From contig NZ_CP086068.1 in NCBI RefSeq assembly GCF_020783335.1, positions 3,720,001-3,784,000 on the forward strand: a DNA stretch of 64,000 nucleotides, written 5' to 3'. Positions 33,781 to 42,549 of the stretch are shown in pieces (position 1 is the first letter of the stretch; each line of letters starts with the position of its first letter). The stretch is from Mucilaginibacter daejeonensis (lineage in GTDB: Bacteria > Bacteroidota > Bacteroidia > Sphingobacteriales > Sphingobacteriaceae). A program made the translations under genes and the position numbers. The notes beneath the pieces are model-generated. The model did no database searches. It saw nothing but the letters and a program-made list of their open reading frames with translations, and was not told where the DNA came from.

Positions 33781-34818
33781 TCATTTTTTGGCGAAGCTTT
33801 TGGCTTCGGCGTTCAATTGAGTTGGTGTCAAAGCCCTGTTGCCATTGCTTACTATTACCCTGTACTTGAAGGTGACCGACTGGCCGGGTTCAAGGGTCAG
33901 GTTCTTGGCAGATGCGCCATTGGTGAAGATCTTTTCGCCCAGTGGATTGGCCGCGAACAATCCATAACCCCTGGCATGCCAAAAGGTAGGATAATTGGGA
34001 TTACCCGGGTGATCGATCATGGCCACGGTTACCGAATCGTTACCCATTTTGCCATACACCTCGCACCAAACACCGCGGGTGCTCCAGGCGGCATCCCCCA
34101 TTTTGCCTTCACTGGTACGGTACATGCCGGTAGGAACCTTATCGGTACCACCCTTTACGACGGTAACGATACCTTTGCTATCGGCAAATTTTTCATCCTT
34201 GGTTGTAGGCATTTGCAGCTCATGTGCCAGGCGCAGCCCCAGCATACCGTCCTTGGCATCATTGAAAACCGCTTTTTTAACGGCCTTCAGTGTGGTGACC
34301 CGGTCAATGATACGTTGACCGTTGATCCCGCTGAATTCGTAACGGGTATTCTCGGTCAGGATCACGTCGCCGGCCTTATCGGTCCAGTTGGCCATGTAAG
34401 CTAATATGCCTTTACGACCACTTTTAGCTTCGGTGATCTTTTGAGTGCGTATCCAACCGTACTGGTCTTTTTTGGCGGGAGGTATTGCGTACGAATTATT
34501 CCAAAAGTCCAGCCCGTTCAGGTTCTCAAAGTTGAACCATAACCCGATGTGGTGCGGATGATCGGTCGGGTCGCCGGGCTTAGGATTCAACGGAAAGCCA
34601 CGGGTAATGGTGGTGCCATTGGCCGTAGCGATCGGGTACAGGGTCGGCTTCTCCAGTGTATCAGGGTACATGAATGTGGTGAAGGGCTCGCCCCCGATCA
34701 TCACGTCCACCTTCTTTTGCTGATCGTTCCGTTTGATGGTGACCTCTGCATCCTGTGCGCTTGCTGTAGTTGCAGCCGCCGCCAGCAGGCAACAGGTCAG
34801 TATCCAGCTTTTTGCCAT
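33781..34818 (-). CDS. DUF6807 (PmoA-like) protein, secreted
   Basis: Protein of 345 residues from the ATG at 34818 with a signal peptide (ILTCCLLAAAATTASA). The DUF6807 signature is visible: FTTFMYPDTLEKPTLYPI, TRGFPLNPKPGDPTDHPHH, IGLWFNFENLNGLDFWNN, and the His/Asp-rich MIDHPGNPNYPTFWHARGYG. Some databases label this family 'methane oxygenase PmoA', which is a misnomer; it is unrelated to particulate methane monooxygenase. The conserved DHPHH cluster suggests a metal or sugar site. The family frequently neighbours Gfo/Idh/MocA genes, as here, with 4 bases between them. No proven reaction is known to me. Confidence 0.87.
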   Translation of the reverse strand: MAKSWILTCCLLAAAATTASAQDAEVTIKRNDQQKKVDVMIGGEPFTTFMYPDTLEKPTLYPIATANGTTITRGFPLNPKPGDPTDHPHHIGLWFNFENLNGLDFWNNSYAIPPAKKDQYGWIRTQKITEAKSGRKGILAYMANWTDKAGDVILTENTRYEFSGINGQRIIDRVTTLKAVKKAVFNDAKDGMLGLRLAHELQMPTTKDEKFADSKGIVTVVKGGTDKVPTGMYRTSEGKMGDAAWSTRGVWCEVYGKMGNDSVTVAMIDHPGNPNYPTFWHARGYGLFAANPLGEKIFTNGASAKNLTLEPGQSVTFKYRVIVSNGNRALTPTQLNAEAKSFAKK

Positions 34819-34822
34819 AGCG

Positions 34823-36178
34823 TTAGTATTTGAATACCTTACCATTCACCATAACCTCCTGGCTCTTCTCGTCAAACGTGGCCTTCGAACCAGTATGAGC
34901 AGCTGCGGTGGTCATGATGTTCGCTATACTGTGACTATAACCAGCATCAACAGGGGCATTAGGCTGCTTGCGGCTACGCACACACTCCATCCAGTTACGT
35001 ACGTGGTTCGAGGTCAGCTTATCGCCGCCAGTGTTGGCTGATGCTACGGCTTGCTCAGAGTTATCGAGCGCGATCTCAGGCAGTAAATTAGCTTGCATGC
35101 CCATGGCAGCGGCCGCCCTTGCGGTCAAACCACCTTTAGGCGATATCTTGTTGGTGATCAGGTTCAATTCGCCACCGTTGGAGTAATAGATCTCGGCAGG
35201 GTGCTCATCGCCATTGTGCATGCGTGAGCCGAAGGTTACCTGGAAGCCCTTGCTCTTATCATCAAGTGGTCCGTAATCAAAAGCGGCCATGATGGTATCC
35301 CAGTTCCTGCGGCCATCCTTCCATTGGTAGATGCCACCATTGGCCACTACGCTGCGTGGATGTTTTAAGCCGGTGAACCAGTGCACAGTATCGATCTGGT
35401 GGCTCATCCACTGGCCAGGTAAACCTGACGAGTAAGGCCAGAACAGGCGGTATTCTAAGTAGATACGTGGGTCGAACTTTTCAAACGGGCGGTTCATCAG
35501 GAAGCGCTTCCAATCGGTGTCCTGCTCTTTTAGTACATTCAAAAGTTCTGGGCGGCGCCAGCGGCCGGGTTGATTCACGTTCCAGGTCAGCTCTACCATA
35601 GTGATCGGACCAAATTTTCCTGACTTGATAAAATCATTAGCGGCATGGTAGTTAGAGCCGCTACGGCGTTGCGAACCGATCTGCACGATCTTGTTCGATT
35701 CACGCACCGCTTTCAGCGCGGCCTTATTATCATCCATCGTCTCGGCAAAAGGCTTTTCAACGTAAGCGTCGCAACCGGCTTTTACGGCCTCTATGGTATG
35801 CAGTGCGTGTTGGAAATCGGCAGTGCTGATGAATACCGCATCTACCGTTTTGCTGCCATAAAGTTCCTCGTTGTTACGGTAGGCCTTCACGTCGTTCTGC
35901 ATTTTCTCTTTCCACATGGCAGCGCCTTCCTCACGGCGTTTTTTCCAGATGTCAGACACGCCCACTATCTCGAAGTTCAGTTCTTTATAATGATTCATGA
36001 AGCATGGCATGTGCGAGCTGCGGTGACGGTCAGAAAAACCGATCACGCCCACCCTTACGCGGTCGTTAGCGCCAATGATGCGTTTATAACTTTTGGCGCT
36101 CCAGCTGGTCTTGCTGAGCATGATACCTGCGCTGGCTATGGTCGCCTGCGTGATGAATTTACGACGAGAGTTCTCCAT
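34823..36178 (-). CDS. Gfo/Idh/MocA oxidoreductase, Tat-exported
   Basis: Protein of 451 residues from the ATG at 36178; an earlier in-frame start at 36208 would mask the signal. The Tat-type N-terminus is MENSRRKFITQATIASAGIM. The nucleotide-binding loop is atypical: VGVIGFSDRHRSSH replaces the usual G-x-G-x-x-G. The E-K-P motif is intact (YVEKPFAETM), and the C-terminal domain has SSGLPGQWMSHQIDTVHWF. It belongs to the large exported subgroup found with DUF1080 and TIM-barrel partners. It is the first gene of the minus-strand operon that continues to DUF1080, and so is probably the redox step of that module. Confidence 0.9.
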   Translation of the reverse strand: MENSRRKFITQATIASAGIMLSKTSWSAKSYKRIIGANDRVRVGVIGFSDRHRSSHMPCFMNHYKELNFEIVGVSDIWKKRREEGAAMWKEKMQNDVKAYRNNEELYGSKTVDAVFISTADFQHALHTIEAVKAGCDAYVEKPFAETMDDNKAALKAVRESNKIVQIGSQRRSGSNYHAANDFIKSGKFGPITMVELTWNVNQPGRWRRPELLNVLKEQDTDWKRFLMNRPFEKFDPRIYLEYRLFWPYSSGLPGQWMSHQIDTVHWFTGLKHPRSVVANGGIYQWKDGRRNWDTIMAAFDYGPLDDKSKGFQVTFGSRMHNGDEHPAEIYYSNGGELNLITNKISPKGGLTARAAAAMGMQANLLPEIALDNSEQAVASANTGGDKLTSNHVRNWMECVRSRKQPNAPVDAGYSHSIANIMTTAAAHTGSKATFDEKSQEVMVNGKVFKY

Positions 36179-36494
36179 TTTAGTATAAAGGTTTTTATTG
36201 CTGTGCAACTGTAATTGGCTGGGCCGGTGCCGTAGGCAGGGCCCGGTCTCAAATATCGAAGATAAAGTGACATTGTCAGCCTTTTACAAGGTAAATGTTA
36301 CACAGCACCTAAATAAAGTTTTGATGTAAATAACTGAACTACAAGGCAATGTTGCAAACACACGATCAGCCAGCAAAGCATTTTGAGACGAATCGACAAA
36401 ATAATGAACAAGCAACGCCTGCCCGCTCCCATACCTTTGGTGCCAACCAGCCAAAACACACGCTGCAAAGTTGTGATAGCACACTCATTTGACC
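36179..36494. other. Divergent intergenic region, Gfo operon versus GH43
   Basis: No credible gene in 316 bases. No exact TAnnTTTG octamer was found for either direction; the nearest, GATATTTG on the minus strand near 36255, has one mismatch. Short open frames here overlap real genes in other frames. Confidence 0.4.
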
Positions 36495-37430
36495 ATGAAG
36501 AATTTCCTATATACACTTGCCTTTTGCCTCCTATCAATAATGTCGTTAGCCCAAACGACCGACCGTGGTATCAGGCTGGCCGACCCGACCATTTTTGTAG
36601 AGAATGGCACCTACTACCTATACGGTACGGGCAGTGCGAACGGCTTCCCGGTGTACACCTCAACCGACCTGGTGAAGTGGCAGCCGCATACTCAACTGGC
36701 ACTCACCAAAGGCGATAGTTATGGCACCAAAGGCTTTTGGGCGCCGCAGATATGGAAGAATAAAGATCGATATTTTATGGCTTACACCGCTGACGAGCAC
36801 ATTGCCATTGCCAGCAGTGATAGCCCATTAGGCCCTTTTAAACAAGCGACAATACGCCCTGTTAGCATGGGCGGCCGGCAGATCGACCCTTTTGTTTTTA
36901 AGGACCAAGACGGCCGTTTTTACCTATACCATGTGCGTTTACAGAACGGTAACCGCATATTCGTTAGCCATTTAAAGGATGACCTGAGCGATGTGGCCGA
37001 TACATCTGGCGTGGAATGCATTAGCGCCAAAGCGACATGGGAGAACACGGCCAACGCCCAATGGCCAGTGACAGAAGGGCCTACCGTGACCAGGATAGGT
37101 GCGCTGTACTATTTATTTTACTCTGCCAATGATTTCAGAAACATCGACTACGCGGTAGGTTATGCCACCGCTCCTTCGCCAACCGGGCCTTGGACCCGCT
37201 TTACCGCCAACCCGATCATCAGCCGAAGCAATACCGATCGCAACGGCAGCGGCCACGGCGATGTATTTACCGACAAGCAAGGACAACTTTGGTATGTGTT
37301 GCATACGCATAGTAGCAACGACCAGGTAGAGAAACGCCGGACCGCCATCGTTAAGCTCCGCTTAAACAACGGCCAATTTACAATGGTTCCTGGCAGCTTC
37401 AGATATCTGGAGTCAGAAGCCGCAAAATGA
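36495..37430 (+). CDS. Glycoside hydrolase family 43, secreted
   Basis: Protein of 311 residues from the ATG at 36495 with a signal peptide (LYTLAFCLLSIMSLAQ). It is a single five-bladed beta-propeller GH43 domain with the three expected acidic sites: the base Asp in RLADPTIFVENGTYYLYG, the modulator Asp in RQIDPFVFKDQDGRFYLYH and the acid Glu in WPVTEGPTVTRIGALYYLFY. No carbohydrate-binding module follows. GH43 enzymes are mostly arabinofuranosidases, xylosidases or arabinanases; sequence alone does not decide. It is transcribed away from the Gfo operon and stands alone, ahead of a repeat-rich stretch. Confidence 0.9.
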   Translation: MKNFLYTLAFCLLSIMSLAQTTDRGIRLADPTIFVENGTYYLYGTGSANGFPVYTSTDLVKWQPHTQLALTKGDSYGTKGFWAPQIWKNKDRYFMAYTADEHIAIASSDSPLGPFKQATIRPVSMGGRQIDPFVFKDQDGRFYLYHVRLQNGNRIFVSHLKDDLSDVADTSGVECISAKATWENTANAQWPVTEGPTVTRIGALYYLFYSANDFRNIDYAVGYATAPSPTGPWTRFTANPIISRSNTDRNGSGHGDVFTDKQGQLWYVLHTHSSNDQVEKRRTAIVKLRLNNGQFTMVPGSFRYLESEAAK

Positions 37431-38053
37431 TCATTGCCATTTTGGTGATTGATGGCCGCTAAGTTACCTTAAAGGTCAACTTGCGACACGATGATACACG
37501 TTCGGCTTGTTACATTTTGGTGTTTCCGTGTTACATCTGGTGTTACATTTCGCTCTTTTGTATGCTTTTTCTGGAAAAAGTTGGGTTTTTACGAATTTCG
37601 TAATGCCAAAAAGTGGGGAATGTTGGGGAATTTTGTTATAGGAATGTAACAGATATCAATACACGAAGCAGGCTGAGGCAGCACACCATGAAGGAGTAGT
37701 CCGAGCGGTCTCACCACCCCGTCATGGCGAGGCACGAAGCCATCTCTGCGGAGGACAACGACCATCCAACAGGTCATGCCGAAGCCTCTCGGCATCCCAT
37801 CAAAAAAGTGGCAAGTCAAACAAAGGCGAGTCACTGGTCGCTCGTGGCGCTCATTCGCCGAGATAGCGTTAGCACGGCGGTCTCATACACAGCTCATCGC
37901 TTTAAGAAACACACCCCTGCCCCTCTCAAGAGGGGAATTGAACGTGATTCTCGTTGTGCTGGCGCACGCGTGTCGAGTGTGCTTCGCACTACTAATGCTC
38001 CTGACCACCGCCGCTGTTTGACCGCTACTGCTACTAAACACTGCCACTGCCTT
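37431..38053. other. Gene-free stretch with degenerate palindromic repeats
   Basis: About 620 bases between the GH43 and GH125 stop codons hold no convincing gene; open frames here lack family features. They contain palindromic fragments: CCCCTCTCAAGAGGGG (37920-37935), a 24-base near-palindrome at 37773-37796 that resembles the larger repeats at 39690 and 39920, and GTCATGGCGAGGCACGAAGC (37721-37740). The stretch looks like a graveyard of dispersed intergenic repeats. Confidence 0.55.
37773..37796. repeat. Degenerate copy of the GTCATGC..GCATC palindromic repeat
   Basis: It has the frame GTCATGC-x-GAA...GCATC shared with 39690-39714 and the equivalent part of the second tandem unit. The inner bases ATGCCGA and TCGGCAT are complementary, so it can fold by itself. 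Confidence 0.45.
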
Positions 38054-39466
38054 CTACCCTAACAGCTCCGGCTTACTTTTATATGTCTTCCATAAAAATT
38101 CACCAAAGAGGGTGTTGGCCCAGGCGAACCAGTGGCGGGTGAACTTTTTGGCATCGTCCTTATGGAACGACTCGTGCATGAAGCCAGTGCCGGCGTGAAT
38201 GCGTTTCAGGGTCTGGATGCACTCGCGGATCTCGGCGTCGTTGGTGCTGGTTAGGCCGCGGGCAATAATGCTCATGGGCCAGATCATGTCCTTACCTACG
38301 TGCGGGCCACCAATACCCTCGGCCACTGCGCCTTTGTAGTAAAAGGGGTTGTCGGTAGATAGTACGTACCTGCGCGTGTTCTGATAGATCGGGTCCGTCT
38401 CCGGTACCGAGCCCAGGTAAGGCATGGCCAGCAGGCTGGGGATGTTGGCATCGTCCATCAGGATATGGCTGCCCATACCGTTCACCTCAAAAGCGTAGAT
38501 CTTGCCATATTGCGGGTGATCGATCACAGCATGTGCCTTCAGGGCGGCATCTACTTCGTTGGCCAATTGGGTAAATCGCTGTGCAGTGGCGTTATCATGC
38601 GCTACAGCGGTCAGCATCTCGGCCGCCTGCCTCAGGCTGGCTACCGCAAAAAAGTTAGAAGGTATCAAAAAGGAGAAGACCGTAGCATCATCGCTTGGGC
38701 GGAAGGCCGAACAGATCAGGCCGACCGGTTTCACCGGGTAGCCGTAGCCATTCATGGGCACGGTATCGGTAGCGAACTCGGTCATGCGCTTAAATGAGTA
38801 TGGACCATCACCGTCCTTGCGTTGCTGTTCCTTAAAGGTCTGGTAAATGGTCTCTACCGCCTTTTTCCACTGATCATCGAACGGGCGGGTGTCGCCGGTC
38901 ATTTTCCAGTAGTGGTAGGATAACCTGATGGGATAACATAATGAGTCGATCTCCCATTTTCGCTCGTGCAGGCCAGGCTTCATTTTCGTACTGTCTTTAG
39001 CCCACTCGCCAACCTGATTAGGGTCATGGTAAAAGGCGTTGGCGTAAGGATCAGTAAGCACGCACCTCACCTGGCGGTTGATCACCCCGGCGATCAGGTC
39101 CTTCAGCTTGCTATCGGTATTCACGAATTGCAGGTAAGGCCATACCTGGGCCGAACTGTCGCGCAGCCACATGGCATCTATATCGCCGGTGATCACATAT
39201 GTGTCGGGTCTGCCTTTCGAGGCATCGTAAGTAACGGTAGTATCAAGGGTGTTGGGGAAGCAATTGTTGAACAACCATACCAGTTCCTTATCCTTTACCT
39301 TGCTGCTAAATTCGGCTATGGCCTTTTCTACAGCAGTGCTGCTAAAACGGCGTTTAGCTGCTGCCGTACGTACCAGCGGAAAGCTTTCGGCCGCCAGCGA
39401 GGTTTGGCTAAGGGTAACAGCCGACGCCAGGATGGCACAGTCCTTTACAAAATGTCTTCTCTTCAT
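38054..39466 (-). CDS. Glycoside hydrolase family 125, exo-alpha-1,6-mannosidase-like
   Basis: Protein of 470 residues from the ATG at 39466. The N-terminus MKRRHFVKDCAILASAVTLS is Tat-like. The rest is one (alpha/alpha)6-barrel of GH125 (formerly DUF1237): the hallmark GDIDAMWLRDSSAQVWPYLQ, then KWEIDSLCYPIRLSYHYWK, FLIPSNFFAVASLRQAAEML and HESFHKDDAKKFTRHWFAWA. GH125 enzymes are inverting, metal-independent alpha-mannosidases that trim alpha-1,6-mannose from N-glycan-like or yeast mannan chains. With the GH92 enzyme at 58552 it points to mannose-containing glycans. Its own promoter octamer separates it from the SusCD operon upstream. Confidence 0.93.
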   Translation of the reverse strand: MKRRHFVKDCAILASAVTLSQTSLAAESFPLVRTAAAKRRFSSTAVEKAIAEFSSKVKDKELVWLFNNCFPNTLDTTVTYDASKGRPDTYVITGDIDAMWLRDSSAQVWPYLQFVNTDSKLKDLIAGVINRQVRCVLTDPYANAFYHDPNQVGEWAKDSTKMKPGLHERKWEIDSLCYPIRLSYHYWKMTGDTRPFDDQWKKAVETIYQTFKEQQRKDGDGPYSFKRMTEFATDTVPMNGYGYPVKPVGLICSAFRPSDDATVFSFLIPSNFFAVASLRQAAEMLTAVAHDNATAQRFTQLANEVDAALKAHAVIDHPQYGKIYAFEVNGMGSHILMDDANIPSLLAMPYLGSVPETDPIYQNTRRYVLSTDNPFYYKGAVAEGIGGPHVGKDMIWPMSIIARGLTSTNDAEIRECIQTLKRIHAGTGFMHESFHKDDAKKFTRHWFAWANTLFGEFLWKTYKSKPELLG

Positions 39467-39493
39467 TGTTTGGTAGAAAAATGGTGGTCGGCA

Positions 39494-39501
39494 CAAACAT
39501 A
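39494..39501 (-). promoter_or_regulatory. Candidate -7 element for the GH125 gene
   Basis: Minus-strand TATGTTTG, an exact TAnnTTTG match 27 bases before the ATG at 39466. Confidence 0.45.
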
Positions 39502-39580
39502 AAAGATCTTCATGGTATGATGAAGATCTTTGGAGCGATGGTCGGTTTCAGTTCGATTGTGAGACGTCAATACTCCCGCT

Positions 39581-39787
39581 TGTCATCCTGAGCGAAAGCG
39601 AAGGATCCTGTACAGTGGACCATTCCGTCGTATAGGAGTTTCACTGCTTTCAACATGACAGGGGTTGGTGAGTGAATCCCCTCTTAATAGTCATGCTGAA
39701 CTCGTTTCAGCATCTCACAAGCAAAGTTAAGAACGGCACACATCGTCCACTTGGCTAGAGGGATGCTGAAACAAGTTCAGCATGACC
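39581..39787. repeat. Tandem intergenic repeat, unit 1
   Basis: The unit starts TGTCATCCTGAGCG, ends CAGCATGACC and recurs 230 bases downstream. Its second half is a 25-base inverted repeat with one mismatch (39690-39714 against 39762-39786) around a 47-base spacer that is nearly identical in both units. There is no open reading frame of note. Confidence 0.85.
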
Positions 39788-39810
39788 TTTACGTCTATAT
39801 CATTCTCCCA

Positions 39811-40022
39811 TGTCATCCTGAGCGGAGCGAAGGATCTTCTACGCAGGATAGACTGTTCAGGCGTATAGTATCTTTCACTGCGTTCAACATGACAGAGTTT
39901 TGGTTAATGTCTCCTCTCTTAATAGTCATGCTGAACTCGTTTCAGCATCTCACAAGCAAAGTTAAGAACGGCACATATCGTCCACTTGGCCTGAGGGATG
40001 CTAAAACGAGTTCGGCACGACT
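39811..40022. repeat. Tandem intergenic repeat, unit 2
   Basis: Direct repeat of unit 1. The stretch from TAGTCATGCTGAAC through the spacer to GTCCACTTGGC is almost base-for-base identical; the right arm has decayed more (GATGCTAAAACGAGTTCGGC). It ends 24 bases before the DUF4965 stop codon. Confidence 0.85.
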
Positions 40023-40045
40023 TAGTTATTTATATAAAAAAACCC

Positions 40046-42517
40046 TTACTTCTTCACTGCTGCCAGTTTGCGTTTTAGCGTAGGCATGTAGTAGCCTGCT
40101 ACCACGCTGCGGGCCTGGAAGCCTACCTTTTTGCCGTCGAGCGTTTCGTGCCAGTCGTTGAGCGGCACGCGGGTCGTGGTCTCGGTGGCGAAACGGTATA
40201 TCGGGTCCACCAGGGAGTGAAACGCTTTCGGGTCTTCGGTCAGGGCCGATGTCCACAGGATCCAGTCCGACTTGGTGTAAGTTTTCCGGCTATCCAGCGG
40301 CAGGCCGTACTTTTGCTGCTTGGTCAAATAGTACTTGATCTCGGTATCATAGATCTTTTGCGGGAACAGGTGGAGTTGGAGCACCTTGTCCCACACCATA
40401 TTATACTTCTGGCTCCAGGTGTTCTTGTTATCAAATACCAGTGCATAGTGATCGCCCGCGTTGGCCATGGTCTCCCATTTTTTAGCCATTTGGGCGGCCA
40501 TGTTGCTGTATTTTTTAGAGGCGGCCTTATCGCCCAGCATATCGGCCATTTGCGCATAGGCGCCAATAGCCACAATGGCTTTTACCGATAGGTTGGCATT
40601 GTGTGCCAGGTGACCGGCAAAATCGTCGGTGCAAAGCTGGCTACCCGGATCCAGGCCGGCCTCGGCCAAATAATTCACCCAGGTGCTGAGGGTCTTCCAG
40701 TGCTTGCGGGCATAATCGGGGCGGTTCTCTACCCTGGTAATGGCCGCCGTCAGGATGATCATATTGCCATTCTCTTCTACCGGCATGTCCTCGCCATAGG
40801 TTTGCCCGTTAGCCAATGGGTAGGTACCCAGGTCATGAGCCGGGAAAGGCTTGGTCCACTTGCCACTTTCGCTGTAGTAAAATATACCGTTCATCATGCC
40901 CTTGAGCAGATCAGGGTTATATAGCAGGAACATGGGTGCCGATGGATACGTGATATCGACCGTGTTGATGGAACCGTTACTAAAATTCTCCTTGGACAAG
41001 AATAGCAGATCGCCCTGCGGACTTTTGACCAGCTGATGTGCTGCTATGGCCTGGCGGTAGGCCAGCACGCAAAGCTGGGCATACTTATCGCCGCCTACTT
41101 TCAGGGCATCCTGGTAAATGCGGGCATCAGTAGCCTTGCATTTAGCGATCACCGCTGCATAATTTTTCAGTGCTTTGCTCAACTCCCCTTCCATGGTGGC
41201 TTTGGCATCGTTACGCCACCAGGGCTTCAAGTCAGTACCAAAGTACTGAATGGCGTCCACCTCGTCATAACCCAACGCTATACTTTTGCTCACCGGCCCT
41301 GCGCCTACTTTGCCCAAATGTAATATGGTGTTTAGGCTTAATGAACGACCTTTAGCAGCTTTTTCGCTATTGTTATCGCGGTTGATGAACGAAGTGATCG
41401 CATCGGTACCCTGGTTGATATATTGCTGGGCATTTTGCGCGGCCACATAAACATAACCCCAATCGATACGCAGGTCGTCACCGCGTTTCTTTAACACAGG
41501 TTGTGCGGTGGTACCGGCTTTCAGGATGTTGAGGCCGTTATTGGTGTAAGCCTTTGCCTCTACCTGCTGTGCAGGCTGATCGACCGACAGATCGGTAGAT
41601 ACGCTTTGCAGCAAGCTTACCTGGTGAGCCTTACCATCGGCCGAGGATACGCTATATGTGATGTACGATACCGGCGTGGCCAGCAGCGACAGGTCATTGA
41701 GCAGTAACGGCGAGGTGAAGGTGACCTTAAGATTGGCCGGGCCGCATTTGAACTGGTAGGTGGTTTGCGTGGCGGTGATCACAACGTTGGTCTGCTTAGC
41801 GGCCTTGATGGCGTTGTTAGCGGGTTGCGGTAACTCTTCACCCAAACCTACATCGAGCCAGCTGCCACCCACGCTGTTGTTGCAGTGCACGGCGATCACA
41901 TTCTCACCTTTTACCAAAGCACTTTGGGCCTCGGGTGTAAGTTTCATATATTTCAATTCACCGGTCCAGCCTTTGATCTGCTTGATCAGCTTGCCGTTCA
42001 GGTAAACTTCCACATCATCATCATGGAACAGGTTGAGCAGTAGCTCGCCTTTAGGTAATTCGTTGATCGTAAATTTGCGGCGCATCCACACATCGCCCTT
42101 GGTCCAGCTCACCCCTACTTTGTCGCGGTCGTCGCCAAAGGGGCCGTTGCCGGTCTTCCATTGGGCATCGTCAAAGTTGGGCTGCTGCCAACCGGCGGCA
42201 GGCTGCTGGTTGATAAGGTAGCGGCAGGTGTACGATCCCTCGTCAGCGGCGGCCAGTACGCTACGGTATCGCTTTTGTGCTTCGCCCATAAAACGGTAAG
42301 CGGCATCATCCACTTTGACCACACCCAGTAACGACTGCGACTTACCGGTCCAATGCGTGGTGACCGAACCGTTGAGCTGATCGGTGTTCGACCAGATGCT
42401 GAAATATGGTGTATGCGTGATGAGCGGGTACGACGGCGCCTTTTTGATCTGGGCGCCGGCCACTACCGGTAACTGTAAAAGGGCCGCGGCCACTACTATC
42501 CTGAACTTGTTGAACAT
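40046..42517 (-). CDS. DUF4965/DUF5127/DUF1793 family protein (glutaminase A-like), secreted
   Basis: Protein of 823 residues with a signal peptide (VVAAALLQLPVVAGAQ). It has the domain order of fungal/bacterial GtaA-type proteins: N-terminal beta-sandwich DUF5127 (YPLITHTPYFSIWSNTDQLN, SLLGVVKVDD), DUF4965 (YLINQQPAAGWQQPNFDDAQ and the PLITHTP region), and a C-terminal (alpha/alpha)-barrel DUF1793 (FFYSESGKWTKPFPAHDLGT, YPLANGQTYGEDMPVEENGN, WILWTSALTEDPKAFHSLVD). An inserted galactose-binding-like module is suggested near residues 100-230 (DDDVEVYLNGKLI). Although named glutaminase, homologues in polysaccharide loci may act on glycans. It is the last gene of the SusCD operon, 32 bases after the epimerase. 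Confidence 0.87.
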   Translation of the reverse strand: MFNKFRIVVAAALLQLPVVAGAQIKKAPSYPLITHTPYFSIWSNTDQLNGSVTTHWTGKSQSLLGVVKVDDAAYRFMGEAQKRYRSVLAAADEGSYTCRYLINQQPAAGWQQPNFDDAQWKTGNGPFGDDRDKVGVSWTKGDVWMRRKFTINELPKGELLLNLFHDDDVEVYLNGKLIKQIKGWTGELKYMKLTPEAQSALVKGENVIAVHCNNSVGGSWLDVGLGEELPQPANNAIKAAKQTNVVITATQTTYQFKCGPANLKVTFTSPLLLNDLSLLATPVSYITYSVSSADGKAHQVSLLQSVSTDLSVDQPAQQVEAKAYTNNGLNILKAGTTAQPVLKKRGDDLRIDWGYVYVAAQNAQQYINQGTDAITSFINRDNNSEKAAKGRSLSLNTILHLGKVGAGPVSKSIALGYDEVDAIQYFGTDLKPWWRNDAKATMEGELSKALKNYAAVIAKCKATDARIYQDALKVGGDKYAQLCVLAYRQAIAAHQLVKSPQGDLLFLSKENFSNGSINTVDITYPSAPMFLLYNPDLLKGMMNGIFYYSESGKWTKPFPAHDLGTYPLANGQTYGEDMPVEENGNMIILTAAITRVENRPDYARKHWKTLSTWVNYLAEAGLDPGSQLCTDDFAGHLAHNANLSVKAIVAIGAYAQMADMLGDKAASKKYSNMAAQMAKKWETMANAGDHYALVFDNKNTWSQKYNMVWDKVLQLHLFPQKIYDTEIKYYLTKQQKYGLPLDSRKTYTKSDWILWTSALTEDPKAFHSLVDPIYRFATETTTRVPLNDWHETLDGKKVGFQARSVVAGYYMPTLKRKLAAVKK

Positions 42518-42549
42518 ATATTTAGTAAGAGATATATAGCTGATGTGGT

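Noticed and set aside
33781..34818. DUF6807 protein as a methane oxygenase (PmoA)
   Set aside because: The database name is misleading; the protein is a soluble secreted beta-rich protein without the membrane helices of particulate methane monooxygenase.
35645..36214. 189-residue plus-strand open frame over the Gfo/Idh/MocA gene
   Set aside because: Antisense to an intact gene with clear motifs; no start signal and no family features.
37589..38062. Small open frames on both strands in the gap before GH125
   Set aside because: They run through palindromic repeats and have no protein-like pattern.
39581..40022. CRISPR array
   Set aside because: Only two units, each over 200 bases, with internal inverted repeats and conserved rather than variable spacers; no cas genes.
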